A stretch of DNA of 64,000 nucleotides. Source: Nitrobacter hamburgensis X14 (GTDB lineage Bacteria; Pseudomonadota; Alphaproteobacteria; Rhizobiales; Xanthobacteraceae). Positions 56,369 through 64,000 of this stretch are shown one piece after another. Position numbers and translations under genes: made by a program. Where the stretch lies: positions 1,598,001 through 1,662,000 of the forward strand of contig NC_007964.1 in NCBI RefSeq assembly GCF_000013885.1, read 5' to 3'. Under the pieces are notes generated by a model, which did no database searches, had not been told where the DNA came from, and saw only the letters and a list, made by a program, of their open reading frames with translations. Within the stretch, counting starts at the first letter, position 1. Each line of letters opens with the position of its first letter.

Positions 56369-58131
56369 CAGATCGCTCCCATGGACCAGAAGACCGACCA
56401 CGCCGGCAAGCGCGCCGGCGGCTCTCCGCCCCAGATCGGGCGGCCTGGCAGCGAAGCTGCATCGTTGGTGACGTTGTGATCCGAGATGTTGGCGCGAAGA
56501 TGCAACAGTGCGCTGTTGCCAAGGCGCCAGTAAGCGATCAGCAGGCGATCGTTTTGACGCAGCTCGGCCGAGGCGAACGCGGCGTTGCCAAGATGCGGCG
56601 TGAGTTCGTCCCGGCGGATACGCAACAGTTCCTTGACGAGCGCATGGCGCGGCAGGTTTTGACCCTCCTCGGGCCACGCGAGAGCCGCCGACTCGAATGT
56701 CGACTGCGCAAGGGGATCGGGCACATCGTCCCCGTACGCCTCATAGGCCGCGGCGTATTCCCTGCGCCGACCGGCTCGCACCGCATCGGCGAGGTCGCGT
56801 TTGAAGTCGCAGAAAAATGGAAAGGGCGTGGTCGCTCCCCATTCCTCGCCCATGAACATCAAGGGCGGCATCGGTGCGAGCAGGGTGATTGCGAGTGCGG
56901 CCTCGATAGCCCGCGCGTCGGCGGTCCATTCGAGGCGATCGCCCAGCGCGCGGTTGCCGATCTGGTCGTGATTCTGAAGGAAGTTCACGAAGGCGGCGGG
57001 CGGGAGTGCGCCGATCGGTTCCCCGCGAGCGCGCCCGCCGCGATAGGCCGAGGGTTCGCCCTGATAGGCAAAGCCATCGCGCAGCGTTCGCACGAGCAGA
57101 CGACGCGGCTGCGTGGCGTAGTCGCCGTAGTAGCCGTGGGTCTCCTGGGTGAGGATGACATGCCAGACGTGATGGTAGTCGTCATTCCACTGGGCGCGAT
57201 ACTTTCCGTCGGGAATGTCGGAAGACGGATCCAGCAACACCGCGCGGTTGTCGTCGTTCTCCAGCACAAGGTGGATATGCCGTCCGCTTTGCCGCGCCAG
57301 AACCCCGACGGCGTGGCTGATATCGTTCAGGATCGACGGCTCGCCAACCTCGGCGAGGGCATGCACCGCGTCGAGGCGAAGGCCGTCGAAGCGATAGTTA
57401 CCGAGCCAGTGCAGTGCATTGTCGACTGCGAAGGCGCGGACTTCCGGAATGCGATAGTCGATCGCTGCTCCCCATGGGGTCTGCGCATCGCAGAAAAACT
57501 GCGGTGCGTAGCGCCCGAGATAATTTCCCTCCGGCCCGAAGTGGTTATAGACGACATCGAGAAAGACCATCAGTCCGCGCAGATGGGCTTGATCGATCAA
57601 CTCCCTGAGATCGTCCGGCGTGCCGTAAACGTGATCGGGCGCGTACCACAACGCGCCGTCATAACCCCAATTCCGCGTCCCCGCGAAGTCGGCGAGCGGC
57701 ATCAATTCGAGAGCGGTGATTCCGGTCGAAATCAGATGATCGAGCTTGCCGATCATGGCCCGATAGGTGCCTTCCGGCGTAAACGTGCCGACATGACATT
57801 CGAGGATGACCGTCTCGTGCCACGGCCGCCCGCGCCAGTCGATCGCCTTCCACCGGAATTGATTGTGGTCGACAAGTTCGCTTGGACCGGACACGTCGTC
57901 GGGTTGATAGGACGACGCCGGATCCGGTACGTCCAGTTCGTCGTCGATCCGATAGTGATAGCGTGAACCGGGCCGGGTCGCGGCCACCTCGGCAATGAAC
58001 CAGCCGCCGCTGCCTTTTTCCATCGTGTGCGCGGTGTCGGTGATGACGGAAACCTCGCGCGCGCCGGGCGCCCAAAGCCGGAACGTTACGCCGTCCGGCC
58101 TGAGAAGGGGGCCGAAGCGGCCGGCGCTCAT
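56368..58131 (-). CDS. treZ: Malto-oligosyltrehalose trehalohydrolase
   Basis: A 587-aa GH13 enzyme that cuts trehalose from the product of TreY. An N-terminal beta-sandwich (FGPLLRPDGVTFRLWAPGAR) precedes the barrel; FDGLRLDAVHAL has the nucleophile, HIHLVLENDDN the acid/base, and NFLQNHDQIGNRALG is the third conserved region. It overlaps glgX by four bases and treY by one, so the three are coupled. Confidence 0.95.
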   Translation of the reverse strand: MSAGRFGPLLRPDGVTFRLWAPGAREVSVITDTAHTMEKGSGGWFIAEVAATRPGSRYHYRIDDELDVPDPASSYQPDDVSGPSELVDHNQFRWKAIDWRGRPWHETVILECHVGTFTPEGTYRAMIGKLDHLISTGITALELMPLADFAGTRNWGYDGALWYAPDHVYGTPDDLRELIDQAHLRGLMVFLDVVYNHFGPEGNYLGRYAPQFFCDAQTPWGAAIDYRIPEVRAFAVDNALHWLGNYRFDGLRLDAVHALAEVGEPSILNDISHAVGVLARQSGRHIHLVLENDDNRAVLLDPSSDIPDGKYRAQWNDDYHHVWHVILTQETHGYYGDYATQPRRLLVRTLRDGFAYQGEPSAYRGGRARGEPIGALPPAAFVNFLQNHDQIGNRALGDRLEWTADARAIEAALAITLLAPMPPLMFMGEEWGATTPFPFFCDFKRDLADAVRAGRRREYAAAYEAYGDDVPDPLAQSTFESAALAWPEEGQNLPRHALVKELLRIRRDELTPHLGNAAFASAELRQNDRLLIAYWRLGNSALLHLRANISDHNVTNDAASLPGRPIWGGEPPARLPAWSVFWSMGAI

Positions 58132-60206
58132 GGCTGGCCTGCGAACGCGATCACGCTGCGAGGCGGCGCCTGCATCGTTGCGTTGGGGCCGTGCACGCTG
58201 CCTTCGGCATCATCGTCCGTGGTATGAAGCACGATCGACCATGTCTTGTACTCTTCCATGCCTGGAAGCCTGAATTCGACCGGCTCCGGCACCGCGTTGA
58301 GGACGACGTAGAGCGCCTGCCGGCCGTGCTCCATCGGGCCGAGCACGTAGGAGAGAAACCGTCCTTCCGGAAAATTCCAGTCGGCCTCGGTCATTTCGTT
58401 GCCGTGCGGCGTCAGCCACAGCACGCCATAGGAGCCGTCTGTCTTCTTGCCGACCACCCATTGTCGCGCCCTGATCTGCGCAAAGCGTCTTCGGATGGCG
58501 GTAAGGCGTCCGACAAAGCCGGTCATGTCGTCGCCCTCATGGCCAAGGCCGCTCCAGTCGATCCACCCGATCTCGTTGTCCTGGCAATAGGCGTTGTTGT
58601 TTCCATGCTGGCTGTTGCCGACTTCATCGCCCGCAAGGAGAAGCGGAACCCCTTGGGCGAGCATCAGGCAGGCGAGTTGATTTTTGCGAAGCTGGCGGCG
58701 AAGCGCAACGATCGCAGGGTCGTCCGTCGGTCCTTCGTGGCCGCAATTATTGCTGAGATTGTCATTGGAGCCGTCGCGATTGTCCTCGCCATTGGCCTCG
58801 TTGTGTTTCTCGTTGTAGGAAAACAGATCGGCCAGCGTAAAGCCGTCGTGGACGGTGACGTGATTGATGCCGGCGCGCGGCGCGCGGTCGTCACGGTTGA
58901 AGAGATCGGACGATCCGGTCATGCGGCCGCCGACATCGCCGATCAGATGTCCTTCGCCGGCCCAGTAGCGGCGCAGCGTGCTGCGATATCGGTCGTTCCA
59001 CTCCGACCATTGCGAAGGAAAGCCGCCGACCTGATAGCCGCCGGGGCCGACATCCCAGGGCTCGGCGACAAGCTTGACGGCGGCGAGGGCGGGATCCTGC
59101 CGGATTGCATTGAAAAAAGAGCTGTTGCGGTCGAATCCATGAGGGCCGCGCGCCAGCGTGCTGGCGAGGTCGAAGCGGAAGCCGTCGATGTGGCAGACTT
59201 CGACCCAATAGCGTAGCGAGTCCATGACCATTTGCAGCACGCGGGGGTGAGTCAGGTTCAGCGAGTTGCCGGTACCTGTGAAGTCGTCGTAGAAGCGTGG
59301 GTCATCCGGCATCAACCAATAGTAGGATGCGTTGTCGATGCCGCGGAACGACAGCGTCGGCCCGAGGTGATTGCCTTCGGCGGTGTGATTGTAAACGACG
59401 TCGAGTATGACCTCGAAGCCGGCGTCGTGAAGGCGGGCAACCGACGTACGGAATTCGTCCAGCGCGGCATCCTTGGCGTAGCGCTGCTCCGGTGCGAAAA
59501 ACGAGATTGAATTGTATCCCCAATAGTTGCTCAGCTTGCGCTCGACCAGTTGACGATCGTCGATGAAGCCATGAATCGGTAGAAGCTCGATGGTGGTGAC
59601 GCCGAGCCGTCGCAGGTGATCGATCATGGCGGGCGCCGCGAGCGCGCGGTAGGTCCCGCGCAGTTCAGGAGAAATATCCCGACGCGTCTTGCTCAGGCCT
59701 TTGACGTGAGCTTCATAGATGATCGTATCTTCCCAGGGAATGCTGGGCCGCGGTTCGCGACGGCCCCAGTTGAACGTTTCGTCGATGACGGTGGCTTTCG
59801 GCATGGCGCGGGCGTTGTCGCGCCGGTCGAAGGACAGATCCTCGCGCGGGCTTCCGGCGCGGTAAGCGAAATGCGCATCGCTCCAGACCAGCCGTCCGCT
59901 GATTTTCTTCGCGTAAGGGTCGAGCAGCAGCTTGTGGGGGTTGAACCGGTGACCGTGCTGCGGATCGTAGGGGCCATAGACGCGATAGCCGTAGAGTTGA
60001 CCGGGCGAAACGTCGTTGAGATAGCCGTGCCAGACGTCTTCATTGTGTTCTGGCAGCGCGACGCGTTCGATTTCCCGTCGCCCCTGACTGTCGAACAGGC
60101 AGAGCTCGACCTTTTCCGCATGGGCTGAAAAAAGCGCAAAATTCGTTCCGCGCCCATCCCAGTTCGAACCGAGGCGGACACCTGTGCCTTCCGAGATCCT
60201 CATCAT
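58128..60206 (-). CDS. glgX: Glycogen debranching enzyme GlgX
   Basis: A 692-aa isoamylase-type GH13 enzyme that cuts short alpha-1,6 branches from limit dextrins. CBM48 at the N-terminus (GSNWDGRGTNFALFSAHA), YEAHVKGLSKTRRDISPELRG (GlgX signature), nucleophile in DGFRFDLASTLAR, and NNNAYCQDNEIGWIDW. It starts in a four-base overlap with glgB. Confidence 0.95.
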   Translation of the reverse strand: MMRISEGTGVRLGSNWDGRGTNFALFSAHAEKVELCLFDSQGRREIERVALPEHNEDVWHGYLNDVSPGQLYGYRVYGPYDPQHGHRFNPHKLLLDPYAKKISGRLVWSDAHFAYRAGSPREDLSFDRRDNARAMPKATVIDETFNWGRREPRPSIPWEDTIIYEAHVKGLSKTRRDISPELRGTYRALAAPAMIDHLRRLGVTTIELLPIHGFIDDRQLVERKLSNYWGYNSISFFAPEQRYAKDAALDEFRTSVARLHDAGFEVILDVVYNHTAEGNHLGPTLSFRGIDNASYYWLMPDDPRFYDDFTGTGNSLNLTHPRVLQMVMDSLRYWVEVCHIDGFRFDLASTLARGPHGFDRNSSFFNAIRQDPALAAVKLVAEPWDVGPGGYQVGGFPSQWSEWNDRYRSTLRRYWAGEGHLIGDVGGRMTGSSDLFNRDDRAPRAGINHVTVHDGFTLADLFSYNEKHNEANGEDNRDGSNDNLSNNCGHEGPTDDPAIVALRRQLRKNQLACLMLAQGVPLLLAGDEVGNSQHGNNNAYCQDNEIGWIDWSGLGHEGDDMTGFVGRLTAIRRRFAQIRARQWVVGKKTDGSYGVLWLTPHGNEMTEADWNFPEGRFLSYVLGPMEHGRQALYVVLNAVPEPVEFRLPGMEEYKTWSIVLHTTDDDAEGSVHGPNATMQAPPRSVIAFAGQP

Positions 60207-62353
60207 GCGCGTTCCGGTACCAGAAAGATCACCGCGAGCGGCGGAAGCGTCAGACTAAGCTCGGGGATGACACCGTCCAGCGTCTCGACCACTCCGTTGT
60301 TCCCGACATTGCTTCCGCCATAATGCGCGGAGTCGGTATTGAGCGCCTCGCGCCACTTGCCGGCGAAGGGTACGCGCACGCGGTAGCTGCGATGGACGGT
60401 CGGCGTGAAATTGGCGATCACCAGACAGCGCGCCCGTCCGCTTTCGCCTTTGCGCATCCAGGCGAAGACGCTGCGATCGGCATCGTTGGCCATGATCCAT
60501 TCGAATCCGGCCGGATCGCAATCCAGTTCGTGCAGTGCCGGAACGTCACGATAGAGCGCGTTGAGATCGCGAACGACGGCCTGGACTCCCTGGTGTCGTG
60601 CCTGATCGAGAAGATGCCAGTCAAGTGCGTGGTCGTGGTTCCATTCGCGCTCCTGGCCGAACTCCGCACCCATGAACATCAGCTTCTTGCCGGGATGGCC
60701 GAACATGAACGCGTAGTAGGCGCGCAGGTTTGCGAACCGCTGCCAGTCATCGCCCGGCATACGGCCGAGGATCGAGCGCTTCTCGTGCACCACCTCGTCA
60801 TGCGATAGCGGCAGGATGAAATTTTCCGAGAATGCATAGTGCAGCCCGAACAGGATCTGGCCGTGGTGATGCTTGCGGTAGATCGGATCCTTGCCGATAT
60901 AGTCCAGCGTATCGTGCATCCAGCCCATATTCCATTTGTAGCCGAATCCGAGGCCGCCGAACTCAATCGGACGCGAGACCTGCGGCCATGCCGTCGATTC
61001 CTCCGCTATCGTGGTGGCGTGCGGGAATTTGGCGAACACCTCCCTGTTGAATCGGCGCAGAAATGCGATGGCTTCAAGATTTTCCCGGCCGCCGTGTTTG
61101 TTGGGAATCCAGCCGCCTTCGGCACGGCTGTAATCGAGATAGAGCATGGACGCGACAGCATCGACGCGAAGGCCGTCCAGGCCGTAGCGATCGAGCCAGA
61201 ACAGCGCGTTGGCGACGAGGAAATTGACCACTTCGGTGCGGCCGTAGTTGTAGATCAGGGTGTCCCAGTCAAGGTGGCGGCCCTGCAACGGGTTGGCGTG
61301 TTCGTAAAACGCGGTGCCGTCGAAATGGCCGAGTCCGTGAGGATCGTCGGGAAAGTGGCCGGGCACCCAATCGAGCAGGACGCCGAGTCCTTCGCGATGG
61401 CAGGCATCGACCAGATGCGCGAAATCGTCGGGCGAACCAAAGCGGCTCGTCGGTGCGTAAAGGCCGGTGGGCTGATAGCCCCACGAACCGTCGAACGGAT
61501 GCTCGTTCACCGGCATCAGCTCGATATGGGTGAAGCCAAGGCTGCTGGCATAGCGCGGCAGGGTGTCCGCGAGTTCGCGATAGGACAGCCAGCGGTTGTC
61601 GTCGCCGCGCCGCCACGATCCGAGATGGACCTCGTAGATGGAGATCGGCGCACGGCGTGCATTGATCGTGGCGGCCGCTGGTGTGGGGCACGGCAGCGCT
61701 GCTTCATCGACTACGATCGACGCCGTGTTCGGTCGAACTTCCGCCGCGAACGCCATCGGATCGGACTTCAGCGGCAACAAACTACCGCTCTTATCTGTGA
61801 TCGCGAATTTGTAGCGGTCGCCCGTTTGCGCGCCGGGAATGAACAATTCCCAATATCCGTTGCCTCGCACGCGCATCGGATGACGGCGGCGATCCCAGCA
61901 ATTGAAATCGCCGACGACAGCGACGGCCCGTGCGTTGGGCGCAAGCACGACGAAGCCGGTGCCGCCCACGCCATCCATCGTTATCGGGTGAGCGCCGAGC
62001 TTGTCATAGAGCCGTTGATCCGTGCCTTCACCGAGCAGATAGAGATCGAAATCGCTGAGGATCGGCGGAAAGCGGTAAGGGTCCTCAAGCTCGACCGTGT
62101 CGGCGCCAAAGCGAGCGCGAAGGCGGTAGCGCTTGGCGCCGTTCGGCAGGTCGCCGAGGAAAAGCCCGGCGTCATGAATGCGTGTCAGCGTCGTCTCTCC
62201 ACCGTGCTCATCGACGACGCGCACATCGGATGCCTCGGGCAGATAGGCGCGAACCACCTGACGGTCATTCTCGCGATGACGGCCGAGATAGTGAAAGGGG
62301 TCTGAATGCCGCCCTTCGACGATGGCGCGGGCTTCGGAGGACAGTTCGATCAT
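60203..62353 (-). CDS. glgB: 1,4-alpha-glucan branching enzyme
   Basis: A 716-aa GH13 enzyme that makes alpha-1,6 branches. An N-terminal CBM48 (RHSDPFHYLGRH) is followed by the barrel: GYQPTGLYAPTSRFG, nucleophile in GLRVDAVASMLYLDYSR, acid/base Glu in TIAEESTAWP, LPLSHDEVVHEKRS. The C-terminal beta domain is short. It lies 15 bases downstream of the treS-maltokinase gene. Confidence 0.96.
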   Translation of the reverse strand: MIELSSEARAIVEGRHSDPFHYLGRHRENDRQVVRAYLPEASDVRVVDEHGGETTLTRIHDAGLFLGDLPNGAKRYRLRARFGADTVELEDPYRFPPILSDFDLYLLGEGTDQRLYDKLGAHPITMDGVGGTGFVVLAPNARAVAVVGDFNCWDRRRHPMRVRGNGYWELFIPGAQTGDRYKFAITDKSGSLLPLKSDPMAFAAEVRPNTASIVVDEAALPCPTPAAATINARRAPISIYEVHLGSWRRGDDNRWLSYRELADTLPRYASSLGFTHIELMPVNEHPFDGSWGYQPTGLYAPTSRFGSPDDFAHLVDACHREGLGVLLDWVPGHFPDDPHGLGHFDGTAFYEHANPLQGRHLDWDTLIYNYGRTEVVNFLVANALFWLDRYGLDGLRVDAVASMLYLDYSRAEGGWIPNKHGGRENLEAIAFLRRFNREVFAKFPHATTIAEESTAWPQVSRPIEFGGLGFGYKWNMGWMHDTLDYIGKDPIYRKHHHGQILFGLHYAFSENFILPLSHDEVVHEKRSILGRMPGDDWQRFANLRAYYAFMFGHPGKKLMFMGAEFGQEREWNHDHALDWHLLDQARHQGVQAVVRDLNALYRDVPALHELDCDPAGFEWIMANDADRSVFAWMRKGESGRARCLVIANFTPTVHRSYRVRVPFAGKWREALNTDSAHYGGSNVGNNGVVETLDGVIPELSLTLPPLAVIFLVPERA

Positions 62354-62368
62354 ACGCGATCTCGCTTC

Positions 62369-64000
62369 CTATTTGCGCAGCACGCGAAGTGCGCCGCCCA
62401 ATGCGACACGAAGCCAGTCCGGGCGATGCGCGAGCTCGTAGTCGATTTCATAGAACGCCTTTTCGAGCAGGAAGAACCGCAGCGTCCTGTCGGCGTGGTC
62501 GTTATCCTGCGGCCATAGCCGGGGATCGGACATCGCTTCGCGGTAGGCGGTCAGGAAGGTTTGCGTCGCCTCGTTGCGCCATGCCGACAAAGCCTCGGCC
62601 AGTCGTCCGTCGTCGTCCGTTCCGGTCTTGAGGACGCGCTCTTGCGCTGTGGTGACGGAATAGTCGATGGACCGGATCAGCCCGGCGACATCGCGGGCCG
62701 CCGGCGCTTTCAATCGCCGCTCGGGGAGGCTTCGGCGGGGTTCGCCTTCAAAGTCGATGATAAAGACATCGTCGCGGACGACGAGGATCTGCCCGAGATG
62801 AAAGTCACCGTGATGTCGAATGTTGTACATTTGAATCGAGGGCGGCAGCAGCTCGGTGAGCCGGCCATGCAACGTTGGACGGATGCTCAGAATTTCATCG
62901 GCAAGAAGCCGATCCGAATCGGCAAGCTTGACTTGAGCGAGGCGGTCGAACGTTTGCCCGGCGCGCATCATCAAACGATCGATGAGGTGCGCGAGGTCCG
63001 AAGGCGTTACAGGTTCGGGACGGAAATTCGCGATGTCGTTGCGGCTGGCCAGCGCGACGTGCATTTCCGCGACGCGCTTGCCGATCTGCTTCATCGAGCG
63101 CTGATACGCCGCCTTCTCTTCAAGCGCCGGAGCCGAATCGCTAGCGCCGACCAGCCGCTGCTCGTCGATAAAGCGATCCAGTGCAGCGTTGCTGACGGTC
63201 CATGCGTCACCCTGGTTGCCGACAAAGGCATGGACAATGGCAACGGCGGCCTGGACATCGGGGCCGGTCAGTTCGGCGCTGCCGAGCAGGGCGGGCGTAT
63301 TGGCGAATCCGGCGACGTCCGTCAGGAAGCGCCCGACTTCCACTTCCGGATTGATACCGTTTTCAAGCTTGCGATAGATTTTGACGACGAACCTCTGGTC
63401 TACCAGCGCGGTGCTGTTCGATTGTTCGGTCTGCACCGCGCGCACGTTGCCAATCGGCTCCTCTGCAATCGAGGCCAGCCGTTCCGTGGGATGGTAGGCA
63501 AGCCGCAATTCGCCTTCCTCAAAGGTCGTCCGGTGGCGCAGACCGTCGATGATGCCGGCGATCAGGTCGTTCTCATAGGCGGCGTCGATCAGCGTTCCCT
63601 CGCGCGACCCCTGCCGCACGGCGGCGATGTTTTTGGCGTCATAGTTGCGGCGGTCGAGCCGATCCCATCGGATTCGGATCGGCATCGCGTATCGCCCCGA
63701 CTGCCCGCGATGGGTGACGTCGAAGATCACCAGCCATGGCCGTGAAACCTGGTCTTTCATGAGCGGTATCGCTGCCGGGACACGCGCGGCGATGGCGCTG
63801 GCCGACCGCTCGGGGAACCAGCGCGAGCGGGCGAGATGCGAAGGCAGGACATCGCGCTCGAAGATCGAGCGGGTCCGCGCCAGTGACATCCAGGTCGCGC
63901 CCAGCGGCACCACGAGGGTCTCATAGTCGGGAACGATCACCGCCGCAACGTTCGGCGACGGCGGCTTTTCGGTCAGGCGGAACCAGTAGAAACCGTAAGG
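62369..64000 (-). CDS. treS: Trehalose synthase-maltokinase fusion, 3' part (cut by the window end)
   Basis: The frame runs off the right edge. The first visible residues (PYGFYWFRLTE) are the typical end of a TreS C-terminal beta domain; from there an in-frame linker leads to about 500 residues of maltokinase (ELRLAYHPTERL; RFVVKIYRKLENGINPE; catalytic HHGDFHLGQIL; metal-binding FIIDFEGEP). TreS interconverts trehalose and maltose and the kinase makes maltose 1-phosphate, the substrate of GlgE. The glgE gene would be expected upstream, outside this window. Confidence 0.9.
   Translation of the reverse strand, partial: PYGFYWFRLTEKPPSPNVAAVIVPDYETLVVPLGATWMSLARTRSIFERDVLPSHLARSRWFPERSASAIAARVPAAIPLMKDQVSRPWLVIFDVTHRGQSGRYAMPIRIRWDRLDRRNYDAKNIAAVRQGSREGTLIDAAYENDLIAGIIDGLRHRTTFEEGELRLAYHPTERLASIAEEPIGNVRAVQTEQSNSTALVDQRFVVKIYRKLENGINPEVEVGRFLTDVAGFANTPALLGSAELTGPDVQAAVAIVHAFVGNQGDAWTVSNAALDRFIDEQRLVGASDSAPALEEKAAYQRSMKQIGKRVAEMHVALASRNDIANFRPEPVTPSDLAHLIDRLMMRAGQTFDRLAQVKLADSDRLLADEILSIRPTLHGRLTELLPPSIQMYNIRHHGDFHLGQILVVRDDVFIIDFEGEPRRSLPERRLKAPAARDVAGLIRSIDYSVTTAQERVLKTGTDDDGRLAEALSAWRNEATQTFLTAYREAMSDPRLWPQDNDHADRTLRFFLLEKAFYEIDYELAHRPDWLRVALGGALRVLRK

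Noticed and set aside
60839..62305. A 488-codon plus-strand frame
   Set aside because: Antisense to glgB; no ribosome site and biased composition.

Overview
The window is high-GC DNA from an alphaproteobacterium of the order Rhizobiales (Hyphomicrobiales). The best fit is the Bradyrhizobium / Rhodopseudomonas / Nitrobacter family. Evidence is the gene order feuPQ - cycHJKL - degP - two-component pair - glnE - pleC (on the opposite strand), an RcGTA-type gene transfer agent cluster, and several kinds of short dispersed palindromes. A NarK-type nitrite/nitrate carrier next to a cytochrome c makes Nitrobacter an attractive but unproven guess.

Region 1 (1-17561) is a gene transfer agent or defective-prophage structural cluster, read in order from the portal C-terminus through gp3.5, protease, capsid, connector, tail terminator, tail tube, chaperones, short tape measure, distal tail, hub, NlpC/P60 peptidase and the 1284-aa megatron. 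A DUF2793/beta-helix spike and a lysis module (GH19 lysozyme, holin, lipoprotein, 83-aa protein) follow. Three extra genes lie antisense inside it: a small membrane protein, a secreted trypsin-like protease and a lower-GC D-glucuronyl C5-epimerase-like protein.

Region 2 (17647-28325) holds feuPQ, an outer-membrane-type lipoprotein, an unknown 464-aa protein, the cytochrome c maturation operon ccmIEFH (cycHJKL) and the periplasmic protease degP. Downstream of degP lies a candidate structured RNA of three hairpins that ends in a very good intrinsic terminator.

Region 3 (28657-35915) is a response regulator / histidine kinase pair split by about 5.1 kb of inserted DNA. The insert is bounded by an exact 14-bp direct repeat (29315-29328 and 34449-34462). 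Deleting one repeat plus the insert recreates overlapping regulator and kinase genes. The insert carries a cytochrome c, a NarK-like transporter, an unrecognised two-gene unit whose members share a domain (the second is frame-broken at an 11-G tract), and a small secreted protein.

Region 4 (35912-44046) has glnE, a PleC-like PAS kinase, a CDF metal transporter, a VanZ-like protein and an HU-like protein. Region 5 (44301-50875) has a coxSLM-type molybdenum hydroxylase of form II, then a likely nitric-oxide-responsive operon (DUF2249, a many-helix membrane protein, double DUF2249, DUF59) behind an NsrR-like operator overlapping a promoter. Region 6 (50930-64000, minus strand) is a tightly coupled alpha-glucan/trehalose operon: treS-maltokinase (cut by the window end), glgB, glgX, treZ, treY, then glgP.

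No rRNA, tRNA, CRISPR array, transposase or integrase was seen. GC statements are by eye; no database search was run.
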